This document shows, piece by piece, positions 1 through 8,320 of a stretch of DNA of 64,000 nucleotides. Within the stretch, counting starts at the first letter, position 1. Every line of letters begins with the position of its first letter. Under the pieces are notes generated by a model. That model had not been told where the DNA came from. It worked only from the letters and a program-made list of their open reading frames with translations, and ran no database searches. This DNA comes from Flavobacterium pisciphilum. Lineage in GTDB: Bacteria > Bacteroidota > Bacteroidia > Flavobacteriales > Flavobacteriaceae. The translations under genes and the position numbers were made by a program. The stretch is from contig NZ_JAJJMO010000001.1 in NCBI RefSeq assembly GCF_020905345.1, forward strand, positions 4,960,001-5,024,000, written 5' to 3'.

Positions 1-1
1 T

Positions 2-1354
2 AAAGGTGGTATGATCGTTGACGTTTTCGGAATCGAAGCTTTCTTACCGGGTTCTCAAATTGACGTTAAGCCAATTAGAGACTACGATGTATATGTAAAC
101 AAAATGATGGAATTCAAAGTGGTAAAAATTAACCACGAATTCAAAAACGTTGTTGTATCTCATAAAGCGCTTATCGAAGCTGATATCGAAGTACAGAAAA
201 AAGAAATCATCGGTCAATTACAAAAAGGACAAGTATTAGAAGGTGTTGTTAAAAACATTACTTCTTATGGTGTGTTTATTGACTTAGGTGGTGTTGATGG
301 ATTAATTCACATTACTGACCTTTCTTGGAGTAGAATCAACCACCCAAGTGAAGTTCTTGAATTAGACCAAAAATTAAACGTTGTAATCCTTGATTTCGAT
401 GATGAGAAAACAAGAATTCAATTAGGATTGAAACAATTAAACGCTCACCCATGGGATGCTTTAGATGCTAATTTAACTATTGGTGATAAAGTAAAAGGTA
501 AAGTAGTTGTAATCGCTGATTACGGTGCATTTATCGAAGTTGCTGAAGGTGTTGAAGGTTTAATCCACGTTTCAGAAATGTCATGGTCAACTCATTTACG
601 TTCTGCTCAAGATTTCGTAAAAGTTGGTGATGTAGTTGAAGCTGTTATCTTAACTCTTGACAGAGATGACCGTAAAATGTCATTAGGTATCAAACAATTG
701 ACTCAAGATCCATGGACTGATATCACTTCTAAATACCCAGTAGGTTCTAAACATACAGGTATCGTTAGAAACTTTACAAACTTTGGTATTTTCGTAGAAT
801 TAGAAGAAGGAATTGATGGATTAATCTACATCTCTGACTTATCTTGGACTAAGAAAATCAAACACCCATCTGAATTTGTAAATGTTGGTGAGAAACTTGA
901 TGTAGTTGTATTAGAATTAGATGTTGAAGGACGTAAATTATCTTTAGGTCACAAACAAACTACTGCTAATCCTTGGGATCAATACGAAGATTCTTTCGCT
1001 GTAGGAACTATCCACAATGGTGAAATTTCTGAAATCGTTGACAAAGGAGCTACTGTAGAATTCGGAGATGATATCGTTGCTTTCATTCCTACTCGTCACC
1101 TTGAAAAAGAAGACGGAAAGAAATTGAAAAAAGGAGAATCAGCTGATTTCAAAGTAATCGAATTTAACAAAGAATTCAAAAGAGTTGTTGCTTCTCACAC
1201 TGCTATCTTCCGTGAAGAAGAAGAGAAAAATGTGAAAACTGCAACTGAAAATACTTCATCTGCATCTACAAACGCACCAGCTGCAACTTTAGGTGATAAC
1301 AATGATGTATTAGCTGCATTAAAAGCTAAAATGGAAAAAACTGAGAAAAAATAA
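2..1354 (+). CDS. rpsA: 30S ribosomal protein S1, 5' end missing
   Basis: Binds mRNA and brings it to the 30S subunit; in Bacteroidota it matters because most genes lack Shine-Dalgarno sites. The reading frame is already open at base 2 (K-G-G before the first visible Met), so the start lies upstream of the window. Several S1 RNA-binding motifs follow one another with the family pattern G-V-V-x-N-I-x-x-Y-G-V-F-I-D and G-L-I-H-I-T-D-L-S-W: clear copies near visible residues 75-145, 160-230 and 245-320, and a more diverged one near 330-400. The tail is rich in Ala, Thr, Asn and Lys. A strong terminator follows. The identification is secure. Confidence 0.96.
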   Translation, partial: KGGMIVDVFGIEAFLPGSQIDVKPIRDYDVYVNKMMEFKVVKINHEFKNVVVSHKALIEADIEVQKKEIIGQLQKGQVLEGVVKNITSYGVFIDLGGVDGLIHITDLSWSRINHPSEVLELDQKLNVVILDFDDEKTRIQLGLKQLNAHPWDALDANLTIGDKVKGKVVVIADYGAFIEVAEGVEGLIHVSEMSWSTHLRSAQDFVKVGDVVEAVILTLDRDDRKMSLGIKQLTQDPWTDITSKYPVGSKHTGIVRNFTNFGIFVELEEGIDGLIYISDLSWTKKIKHPSEFVNVGEKLDVVVLELDVEGRKLSLGHKQTTANPWDQYEDSFAVGTIHNGEISEIVDKGATVEFGDDIVAFIPTRHLEKEDGKKLKKGESADFKVIEFNKEFKRVVASHTAIFREEEEKNVKTATENTSSASTNAPAATLGDNNDVLAALKAKMEKTEKK

Positions 1355-1375
1355 TTCTTAGTTTCCTATAAATAG

Positions 1376-1407
1376 AAAGTCCCACAGTAATGTGGGACTT
1401 TTTTTTA
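1376..1407 (+). terminator. intrinsic terminator of rpsA
   Basis: A 10-bp perfect stem (AAGTCCCACA / TGTGGGACTT) with a GTAA loop is followed by a run of eight T, 20 bases after the rpsA stop. On the other strand it ends in a weaker T-rich tail and could also serve the leftward ExbD-like gene. Confidence 0.85.
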
Positions 1408-1455
1408 TTTCAAGTTTTACACTGCGACTGCAAACTGGAAAATGCGAATGTTCTT

Positions 1456-1995
1456 TTATCTAGCAGCCAATAATTTGGATTCCTCAGGTGTAAAATTATT
1501 TATAATTGTATAAGTGTCAATTTTTGCAATTGCCATTTCATCGAGAATATCAACTAGGTTTTTATAGTTGGATTTTTTACTTGGTTTAATAATTACAATT
1601 ACACCGTTTTTTGGCTTTCCGATTTGAGCAGAATATTCTTTAATTGATTTATTTTTACTGTATAATTCCTTACGAATCCCATCTTTCCCGTACTTCATTT
1701 CTTTAGGTGAATCTATAGGCCGTTCTAGAAGTCCATGATAAGAAATGATTCTATCATGATCATCAAGTAATATCGTTATAATTCGGCTTCCATCCATTAT
1801 TCCACAGCCTCCTAACCAGATATTATCTGGATCTTTATCTGGTAAAGCTAATGATATTGTTTTTGGTTTACCTAATTCGTTAGTAATCATAAAGAATGCA
1901 ATTAATAAAAAAGAGACGCTCACCATGGCAGTTAAATCGACTCTTGTACTTAGTTTTTTACTTCTTACTTTTTTGTCTTTTTTATAGGTTTCCAT
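1456..1995 (-). CDS. ExbD/TolR-family biopolymer transport protein, atypical
   Basis: ExbD proteins work with ExbB as a proton-driven motor that energises TonB-dependent outer-membrane transport. This 179-residue protein has a basic cytoplasmic N-terminus, one membrane segment at about residues 21-38, and a periplasmic domain. The Bacteroidota ExbD signature V-D-L-T-A-M-V is present at 19-25, but the next residue, where the family carries the Asp that takes the proton, is Ser26 (A-M-V-S-V-S-F). No exbB or tonB lies next to it; it stands alone between rpsA and an OsmC gene, transcribed leftward. Family membership is fairly sure. Whether it still works as a motor subunit is open. Confidence 0.75.
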   Translation of the reverse strand: METYKKDKKVRSKKLSTRVDLTAMVSVSFLLIAFFMITNELGKPKTISLALPDKDPDNIWLGGCGIMDGSRIITILLDDHDRIISYHGLLERPIDSPKEMKYGKDGIRKELYSKNKSIKEYSAQIGKPKNGVIVIIKPSKKSNYKNLVDILDEMAIAKIDTYTIINNFTPEESKLLAAR

Positions 1996-2087
1996 AATTG
2001 CAATAGTTAATGATTAGGTAGTATAATGGAGTTGGTTTAGGTATTTCCCCTTTTTGGTTGTTATAAATATAATAATTTTTTAATATA

Positions 2088-2121
2088 AAAAGTCCCACAT
2101 TGCTGTGAGACTTTCTTTTTT
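2088..2121 (-). terminator. terminator of the leftward OsmC gene
   Basis: An imperfect 10-bp stem (AAGTCCCACA / TGTGAGACTT, one mismatch) with a TTGC loop. Read leftward it ends in ACTTTTTATATT, about 50 bases after the OsmC stop. Its stem is almost the same as that of the rpsA terminator 700 bases away. Confidence 0.65.
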
Positions 2122-2170
2122 ATATTTATTTACATTATCTGTAAACTAATCCTATCAGAAGAATATTTTT

Positions 2171-2590
2171 TTAACTAAGTAAGTTTATGGTTAAAGTAAT
2201 ATTTGTTTTCAATAACTTAGATATTGGACAAATTTCTTTGGCTTTTAAGGCTGCTTTAGAAAATTCCTCTTCAGAGATATTTGGAACCTTTCCTTTTAGA
2301 TCCAGATTAATCTGGGTTATAGTACCATCTTCAAATGTCACTGTAGCTTCTGTATGTAAATCTTCTGGAGTATATCCTGCTTCTGATAGTAAGAAGCTTA
2401 ATTGCATTGTAAAACAGCCAGAATGGGCTGCAGCAATTAACTCTTCGGGATTGGTACCCACGCCATTTTCAAAACGGGTCTTAAATGATAGTTGGGCATT
2501 ATCTAGTGTGGTACTTTGAGTACTTATAGTTCCTTTTCCTTCCATTCCAGTGCCTTTCCAGTTGGCATGTGCTTTTCTAGTAAATTTCAT
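2171..2590 (-). CDS. OsmC-family peroxide reductase (OsmC subgroup)
   Basis: Thiol-dependent reductase of organic hydroperoxides; 139 residues, normal length for OsmC. The two conserved cysteines are visible: Cys59 in A-H-S-G-C-F-T-M and Cys121 in E-I-C-P-I-S-K. The N-terminus R-K-A-H-A-N-W-K-G and the motif N-P-E-E-L-I-A-A-A-H are typical of the OsmC subgroup. It is a cytoplasmic protein, transcribed alone leftward with its own terminator. A second, more distant OsmC-fold protein is encoded near 15.5 kb. The ATG at 2590 is the only sensible start. Confidence 0.92.
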   Translation of the reverse strand: MKFTRKAHANWKGTGMEGKGTISTQSTTLDNAQLSFKTRFENGVGTNPEELIAAAHSGCFTMQLSFLLSEAGYTPEDLHTEATVTFEDGTITQINLDLKGKVPNISEEEFSKAALKAKEICPISKLLKTNITLTINLLS

Positions 2591-2729
2591 CTTTTAGAAT
2601 TTTATGGGATTAATAATAATTGTACAACTAAATTAATTGATTTTCTTGTATTGTTTTGAAATTCATTTAATTGTAATCTCAAATATACTCAAATTTTATT
2701 GAGTAGAAGTGTACAGCAGTACATCTCTA

Positions 2730-5700
2730 CTATTTTACAATCATCTTTTTTACAATTCCTTCAGCTGTTTTTACAAAATAAATTCCTGTTGTAAGTTGAG
2801 ATGTATTGATGGTTTGTGCATTTTTGGTAGTTAAAACATTTTTTCCATTTATATCAAATACTTGTATATCGGCAGTTCTGTTAAAATAAACAATTCCTTT
2901 TTGTGATGGGTTAGGGAATAGTGAAAAAGTAGGAGTACTATCTGTGACAAAATCAGGAGCTGATAAGCTTTTAGCGTCTACTTCAAAAATGGTTATTGTG
3001 CCACTTATTTCATTGGCAACAAGTATGTAACCTTTTCCTGTAGGGCTATTTTCTGGAGCTATATAAGTGATTCCTTCTGGTCCATGATCTCCTACGTATG
3101 CCGATGTGCTTCGGCTATTTTTATAATCTACAAATTTTACATTATTTGGGTCGGTAACATTATAAGCCATGACGCCACCAACGCGCTCTAATGATATAAA
3201 GGCAAAAGTTTGACTTCCTATTTTAGCAGTTGTTACTCCTTCAGGTTCTGGACCTTTGGCTCGGCTTCTTGTTTTTGAAGTATTGCTTTCGTGATCAGCA
3301 TTAAAAAGCAATGGTAAATTTGCTGCAGTGTACATTTCGAAGTCATCTCCACTATCAAAAACAATTTGCTTGGTAGTTGTATTAAAAATAGAAAAAGAGC
3401 GTGCTCCTAAGCAATTAATGGCTTCAAAATCTGCATCGCTATCTAGATTTCCATTTAGATTTGTGGTTCTAAAGCGTCCCAAATTATAGGCCTGTTTTAG
3501 TACGGCTGCATTAGGAAAAATAGTTGGATCAAGATTAGTTGCGCCCACAGTAGTTCTTTCGACAAAACCAGTGTATTCTTTTTCATCACCTTCATTTGCA
3601 GTAACCAAGTAAGTAGTTCCACCTATAGTGTAATTAGCAACGCCATCTGGAAGATAAAAAGCTTTCATAGGCCAATTAGCAATTAATACTTCACCATTGT
3701 TATCAGACACATCAAAACCATTTCCTGGAATGCTAATATCTTTAGTTCCTAATGCCCAAATATCGGTTATGGTATTGTTGGTCAAATCAATTTCGGCAAT
3801 AGCATTGTTTTCTTGTAAAGTTACCCATGCTTTTTTGGAGTCAGAACCGATAGTAACATATTCAGGTTCTAAATCTTGAGATAAAGTACTGGTTAGTTTC
3901 AATTTTCGTATTCCAGACGCAATTAAAGTAGCTTCCTGAGCATTATAAGCTGTAAAAAGTAATGTAGTAACATTCGATTGATTCAAAGTAGCAATTCCAC
4001 CAGAAATATCAATTATGCTTACAGAACCTTCGGGGTCAACGCTGTAATCAATATTTGGCTGTCCTTCATTGGCAGTCATTACTTTTTTTCCATCTGGTGA
4101 AAAAGTTACCATATCTGGTAATGCACCTACAGTTACTTGTTTTTGGAAAATACCATCAGTGTTAAAAAAAACTACGGAGCCATTAAGAGATTCATCTGTA
4201 TTTGGAGAAGCAACGGCTATAAGTCCGTTTTTTACAGCTACGCTTGTTACGCCACCATAAACATTCATATCTATAGATTTTATTACTTTGGGAGCAGTTG
4301 GGTCACTAAAGTTTATTACATCTAAGAATCCTGCAACAGCGCTTGTGGTGAATAAACGTTGAGAATCTTTATCATGAACTACAATTTCGCAGGTACTACT
4401 GTTGCTCCCAGATGGGTCAAAACTACCAATATAATTTAGTTCAATTTCTTTACTAGGAACAGGAGCTAAGCGATCGTTGTCTTTTATGTAAATTGTTGCT
4501 GTTGGAGTTCCAGTAATTGTAAAACCAACAGGGTTTTCTAAACTCAACACAAAATATTCAGCTTGCTGTTCTTCTAGGTTGTCATCGATAATAGGAATTG
4601 CAATAGTCTGCGTTAAAGCGCTAGAATTTGTAAAATGCAAGGTTTGTGTACTTAAAGTAAAATCATTTGCATCAGCGGTGCTAAAAGGGGCTCCTTTTAC
4701 AACCAAATCGACAGAACCTGTTATTGGACTTCCTAAATTGATTATAAAATTTAAGTTTGCTGCATTTTCGTTTATAGTAATAAAGTTTGAAGCAAATGAA
4801 ACAGTTGGACTTGCTGTTGTAAATAGAGAAGATAGAGTAGTAGTAATTGCATTATTGCTTAAATCTTCAACCTTGTTTGGTAATAATGCCAAATAATAGC
4901 TTTGGTTAGTCACTAGTGCTTGTGTTGGAGCAACAGTAATAATTTTATCATTTATTGTTGCATTAAAAGGAATTAAAGCACCAGTTGCATTGTTTAAGCG
5001 TAATTCTAATAAAGAAGCAACATTTGTGTTGTTTATAGTATTATCATTTATTAAGCGAATGCTTTCGTTAAAAGTGATTGTAGGGGTAACAGTAGTGCTA
5101 ATAGCTGTACTTGCATTTGCTGGTAAAATGGTTGCTACTGGAGCGGTTGTATCTGCGCCGCCAGTTGCTGTACCTTCTGTAGTGAAATTGTCAAAGCGAT
5201 TGTTTCCTCCAATTCCTCCAGGGCCTTGAACAAACTCTACTTTTAATTTAAAATTAGGATTGTTATTTGCACCTGTGATTGCAGTAAAATCTAAAGTTGC
5301 CAATCCTGGATCTCCATTGTTTGGTGTGACAGGTATAAATGAAGTATAGCTACTTCCGTCAAGAGTATAGAACCAGTTTTGAGTTCCAGCTCCTTGTGCG
5401 GAACGGCGGGTAGCAAATTTTACAATTATATTTTTGTAACCCGTAGTTGGCAATGCAAATACAAGAGCACCGCCTATAGGATTGCTAAAACGTAAATGAG
5501 TACCTGAAACTTCGCTATTACGCGTGTTTAAATTTAAAATATCAAAGTTTTGTCCAGTTCCGCCATTAAATTCTATAAAACTGGTTCCTCCTGCAAGGGC
5601 AGTTATCGAAGTGCCTGCGACTAATGCAACATTTGGTGTTGTCATTGTTGCTACTGATGTTGGATTATTAAAAGACCAGTAATTGATTAATGTTTGTCCC

Positions 5701-5765
5701 CAAGAGAAAGTGGAGGTTAGGAGTAAAGAAAAGTAAAATAACCTTTTTGAGTAGTGTTTTTTCAT
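2730..5765 (-). CDS. secreted choice-of-anchor I-type beta-propeller protein with Calx-beta domain and T9SS type A sorting signal
   Basis: A 1011-residue exported protein. A signal peptide (residues 1-23, ending S-W-G-Q) is followed by a jelly-roll-like domain starting L-I-N-Y-W-S-F-N-N; a bacterial Ig-like domain (about 205-320, T-A-P-V-A-T-I-L-P); a Calx-beta domain (about 322-430, ending I-Y-I-K-D-N-D); a long propeller-like domain with repeated V-S-I-I-D / F-S-P-D-G-K-K strands (about 445-925) that matches the choice-of-anchor I family; and a C-terminal T9SS type A domain (S-L-F-P-N-P ... G-I-Y-F-V-K-T ... K-K-M-I-V-K). It should be secreted through T9SS and held at the surface or released. 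Substrate unknown; some relatives are annotated as phosphatase- or esterase-like, which I cannot support here. A monocistronic leftward gene. Confidence 0.82.
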   Translation of the reverse strand: MKKHYSKRLFYFSLLLTSTFSWGQTLINYWSFNNPTSVATMTTPNVALVAGTSITALAGGTSFIEFNGGTGQNFDILNLNTRNSEVSGTHLRFSNPIGGALVFALPTTGYKNIIVKFATRRSAQGAGTQNWFYTLDGSSYTSFIPVTPNNGDPGLATLDFTAITGANNNPNFKLKVEFVQGPGGIGGNNRFDNFTTEGTATGGADTTAPVATILPANASTAISTTVTPTITFNESIRLINDNTINNTNVASLLELRLNNATGALIPFNATINDKIITVAPTQALVTNQSYYLALLPNKVEDLSNNAITTTLSSLFTTASPTVSFASNFITINENAANLNFIINLGSPITGSVDLVVKGAPFSTADANDFTLSTQTLHFTNSSALTQTIAIPIIDDNLEEQQAEYFVLSLENPVGFTITGTPTATIYIKDNDRLAPVPSKEIELNYIGSFDPSGSNSSTCEIVVHDKDSQRLFTTSAVAGFLDVINFSDPTAPKVIKSIDMNVYGGVTSVAVKNGLIAVASPNTDESLNGSVVFFNTDGIFQKQVTVGALPDMVTFSPDGKKVMTANEGQPNIDYSVDPEGSVSIIDISGGIATLNQSNVTTLLFTAYNAQEATLIASGIRKLKLTSTLSQDLEPEYVTIGSDSKKAWVTLQENNAIAEIDLTNNTITDIWALGTKDISIPGNGFDVSDNNGEVLIANWPMKAFYLPDGVANYTIGGTTYLVTANEGDEKEYTGFVERTTVGATNLDPTIFPNAAVLKQAYNLGRFRTTNLNGNLDSDADFEAINCLGARSFSIFNTTTKQIVFDSGDDFEMYTAANLPLLFNADHESNTSKTRSRAKGPEPEGVTTAKIGSQTFAFISLERVGGVMAYNVTDPNNVKFVDYKNSRSTSAYVGDHGPEGITYIAPENSPTGKGYILVANEISGTITIFEVDAKSLSAPDFVTDSTPTFSLFPNPSQKGIVYFNRTADIQVFDINGKNVLTTKNAQTINTSQLTTGIYFVKTAEGIVKKMIVK

Positions 5766-5917
5766 AGTTTTTGGTTTAATGGTAGACTACAAAAATCACT
5801 TAAAACTGTTATAATAAGATTAATAGAAAAATAAGGAATGATTAAATCAATGGCTTGAACGTTTGCTAAAGGTTATCATTCGATATTGTTATTCAGGGAA
5901 TTGTAAAATAATTAAAT

Positions 5918-5960
5918 AAAAAAAAATGGTTTGAAAGTTTTTACACTCTCAAACCATTTT
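5918..5960 (-). terminator. terminator of tpiA
   Basis: The inverted repeat AAATGGTTTGA / TCAAACCATTT encloses a loop of about 14 bases. Read leftward it ends in a run of nine T, 20 bases after the tpiA stop. Confidence 0.8.
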
Positions 5961-5979
5961 ATAAGGTTTAAAGGAAATA

Positions 5980-6732
5980 TTAGATTGCAGTTACAATAGC
6001 AACAAAATCATCTGCTTTTAATGCAGCCCCACCAATAAGACCACCGTCTACGTCTGGTTTAGAGAAAATTTCTTTTGCATTTTCTGGTTTTACACTTCCT
6101 CCGTATAAAATAGAAACTTCTTCAGCAATCTCTTTTCCAAAAGCTTTACGAACAGTTTCTCTAATAAATTCGTGCATTTCTTGTGCTTGTTCTGGTGAAG
6201 CAGTTTCTCCAGTTCCAATAGCCCAAACAGGTTCGTAAGCAAGGATAACATTTGCCCAAGATTCTTTTTCTATTTGGAATAAACCATCTGTTAATTGGTT
6301 TTCAACAACATTAAAGTGGTTTCCAGTTTGACGGTCTTTTAATTCTTCTCCAAAACAGAAAATAACTGTTAATTCATGTTTCAATGAAGTATCTACTTTA
6401 TTTGCAATAAGAGCATCTGATTCTTTAAAAATAGCTCTACGCTCAGAGTGTCCAAGAATTACGTAATCTACACCAACACTTTTTAGCATATCTGCAGAAA
6501 CCTCACCTGTAAAAGCGCCACTTTCAGCTTGATGTACATTTTGTGCAGCAACTTCAATAGTTGTAAACTCTAAATGTGCAACCGCAGAAGCTAAGTTTAC
6601 AAAAGTAGGAGCAACAATTACTTGAGCCTCACTTACAGTTGGTAATTTAGCAATTAACTCATTTAATAAATCTTCAGTTTGTTCTGCGTTTTTATGCATT
6701 TTCCAGTTTCCTGCAACAATTTTTTTTCTCAT
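5980..6732 (-). CDS. tpiA: triosephosphate isomerase
   Basis: Interconverts dihydroxyacetone phosphate and glyceraldehyde 3-phosphate in glycolysis and gluconeogenesis. It has 250 residues, the normal TIM-barrel length. The active site is complete: Asn9 and Lys11 in N-W-K-M, His95 in G-H-S-E-R-R, Glu167 in A-Y-E-P-V-W-A-I-G-T-G, and the phosphate-binding Y-G-G-S-V near the C-terminus. It lies 42 bases downstream of the TlpA-like gene on the same strand and is probably cotranscribed with it. The order DUF1599 - DoxX - TlpA - tpiA is a usual one in Flavobacteriia. Confidence 0.97.
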   Translation of the reverse strand: MRKKIVAGNWKMHKNAEQTEDLLNELIAKLPTVSEAQVIVAPTFVNLASAVAHLEFTTIEVAAQNVHQAESGAFTGEVSADMLKSVGVDYVILGHSERRAIFKESDALIANKVDTSLKHELTVIFCFGEELKDRQTGNHFNVVENQLTDGLFQIEKESWANVILAYEPVWAIGTGETASPEQAQEMHEFIRETVRKAFGKEIAEEVSILYGGSVKPENAKEIFSKPDVDGGLIGGAALKADDFVAIVTAI

Positions 6733-6774
6733 CTTGGTTCGTTTTATTTTTTATTTTTTTGAAATCTTGTATTA

Positions 6775-7269
6775 TTATTTTAAGCTTTGTAATGTTTGGT
6801 TGATTTTTTCAAAATCAGTTTCGACTGCACGGTATAAAACAATTTTACCTTTTTTGTCTACAATGATATATCTAGGAATCCAATCTAAATCGATTGCTTT
6901 TCCAAAAACACCTTTCATACCATCATTCATCATAAAATGATCTCCTTTTATTTCATGTTTTTCGATTCCAGCTTTCCATTTATCAGCTGTTTTATCAGCA
7001 GAAAGGAATAAGTAAGATACATCTGGATTGTTCGCTTGCAATTCTTTTACTTTTGGCATTGCTTTTACACAATCACCACACCAAGAAGCCCAAACTTCTA
7101 TAACCAAAGTTTTTCCTTTGTATTTTTTCAGTATGTCTTTGAAGGCAACTTGACTATTATCAGTAGCTAATAATTTTTCTGAGAGTGCTTCTTTAGAAAA
7201 AGCAGTTTTTTGTGCATTTGTACAAGAAAACGTAGCAAAAGCAATAAGCAATAGAACTATTTGTTTCAT
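6775..7269 (-). CDS. TlpA-like thioredoxin-fold protein, exported
   Basis: Thiol-disulfide oxidoreductase of the TlpA/ResA type, expected in the periplasm or anchored to a membrane. Starting at the ATG at 7269 gives 164 residues with a clean signal peptide (M-K-Q-I-V-L-L-L-I-A-F-A) and a Cys at position 16 in T-F-S-C-T that may be a lipobox. The longer frame from 7329 would put 20 hydrophobic, non-signal-like residues in front, so I reject it. The redox motif W-C-G-D-C has cysteines 64 and 67. A match to the -7 promoter box (TAACTTTG on the minus strand, 7287-7294) lies just upstream. It probably works with the DoxX/thioredoxin-like protein encoded at 9100-10200. Confidence 0.88.
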   Translation of the reverse strand: MKQIVLLLIAFATFSCTNAQKTAFSKEALSEKLLATDNSQVAFKDILKKYKGKTLVIEVWASWCGDCVKAMPKVKELQANNPDVSYLFLSADKTADKWKAGIEKHEIKGDHFMMNDGMKGVFGKAIDLDWIPRYIIVDKKGKIVLYRAVETDFEKINQTLQSLK

Positions 7270-7590
7270 AGATGTATATTTTTTACCAAAGTTAAACAAA
7301 CAAATCGAAACAGAAATAGAGATTAACAAAATTTGAAGACGTCTTTATTTTGTCATAAATTGAGCAATTTTGGCTACAAAAAGTAAAATGAAAACGTAAT
7401 AGTTGAGTACTAAAATTAGTTTTTTGAACTAATTTAAAAAATGTAAATTAAAATAAATTTAGAAAAGAGATACTATTTTGGTTTTTAAAAGAATTTTAAA
7501 AGATAAAAAACGTCTAGCTTGGGTATAAAAAAAGCAATAAATTCGGCTCTAGGTATTTGTTGAAAAAGGATACTTGGATTTGTTACCAAT
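7270..7590. other. AT-rich intergenic stretch
   Basis: No gene is seen. It holds a probable -7 box for the TlpA gene at 7287-7294 and an inverted repeat at 7413-7435 (AAATTAGTT / AACTAATTT) with only a weak T tail. That repeat could be a poor terminator for the gene at 7591-8208, whose stop is about 155 bases away. Confidence 0.4.
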
Positions 7591-8208
7591 TTATAAATTT
7601 CCATAAATCACAATGTAGTCAGCATATTTTAATTTGTCATTAAACCATTCTATTACTTCTTTTAAAAACTGTTTAAGTATTGAATCATTAGTTTCTATAT
7701 TGCTAATTTTTTCTACAATTTCTAAGCAAGTTTTATTGTCAAAAAAGTTATGTCCACAATTATCAAAGCTTTCTTCAATATTTTTATTCCAAGGATTTTG
7801 CAAAGGAAAAACAGATTTGAATTTTTCTATGATTGTATCAAAATCAGCAGTAGGGATGAAGGCATCATTTCTTCTAACGGTTTTATAGTTTTCGCCATTT
7901 GCATTTTCTGGCCATATAATAAAACCGATTTCATTTTTTGATGTTTTATTTTTTCGAGTAGTAATTATTGTTTGTCTGGAATTAATTCTTTCAATTGCTT
8001 TAGCTTTATCATAGTTACAAAAAATATAATTTTCTTTTGCTATCTCTTCTTCACATTCTGTTATTGTACGAATGTATTTGATGTTGTTATTATGGAATTC
8101 TTTCTCACATGCAAGAATATCATTGTTGTGCTTTCTTAAAAGCTTAATAGCAGTATCTAAAGGAATAGCTATTTTATTTCTTAATGTTTTGATCTTTTCT
8201 AAGTCCAT
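7591..8208 (-). CDS. hypothetical protein with a UBA/EF-Ts-like helical N-terminus
   Basis: I do not recognise a named family. The protein is cytoplasmic (no signal peptide) and has 205 residues when started at the ATG at 8208. That start is chosen because a good -7 box (TATGTTTG on the minus strand, 8231-8238) lies between it and the upstream ATG at 8241, so the longer form would begin inside the promoter. Residues 1-40 (L-R-N-K-I-A-I-P-L-D-T-A-I-K-L-L ... N-N-D-I) resemble the three-helix UBA-like fold of EF-Ts N-termini, and residues 50-75 (A-K-E-N-Y-I-F-C-N-Y-D-K-A-K-A-I) may repeat it. The rest is mixed alpha/beta with several Trp. It is one of two accessory genes inserted between the DoxX and TlpA genes. 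Confidence 0.6.
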   Translation of the reverse strand: MDLEKIKTLRNKIAIPLDTAIKLLRKHNNDILACEKEFHNNNIKYIRTITECEEEIAKENYIFCNYDKAKAIERINSRQTIITTRKNKTSKNEIGFIIWPENANGENYKTVRRNDAFIPTADFDTIIEKFKSVFPLQNPWNKNIEESFDNCGHNFFDNKTCLEIVEKISNIETNDSILKQFLKEVIEWFNDKLKYADYIVIYGNL

Positions 8209-8230
8209 GTTGTCTTTCGAATAATAATCC

Positions 8231-8258
8231 CAAACATACATAAAAAAAGCGCCAACAA
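8231..8258 (-). promoter_or_regulatory. probable promoter of the gene at 7591-8208
   Basis: On the minus strand a TTG (8256-8258) is followed after 17 bases by TATGTTTG (8231-8238), matching the Bacteroidota TTTG / TAnnTTTG consensus. The TTG lies in the 3' arm of the preceding terminator hairpin, so terminator and promoter overlap. Confidence 0.5.
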
Positions 8259-8282
8259 GTCTTAATTAAGGCTCATTGGCGC
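8243..8282 (-). terminator. terminator of the alpha/beta-hydrolase gene (module copy 1)
   Basis: The stem GCGCCAA / TTGGCGC, extended by partly paired AT-rich sequence, ends leftward in seven T. It lies 39 bases after the stop of the gene at 8321-8986. It is a diverged copy of the hairpin at 9028-9073. Confidence 0.75.
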
Positions 8283-8320
8283 AATTATTTATTATTTTAA
8301 AGTTATGAGGTATGTTGTAT

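Noticed and set aside
2703..2730. Hairpin downstream of the propeller gene (GTAGAAGTGTAC / GTACATCTCTAC)
   Set aside because: Two mismatches in the stem and no T run leftward; not convincing as a terminator.
8209..8241. Upstream ATG for the hypothetical gene at 7591
   Set aside because: It lies upstream of the TATGTTTG box, so the transcript would not contain it.
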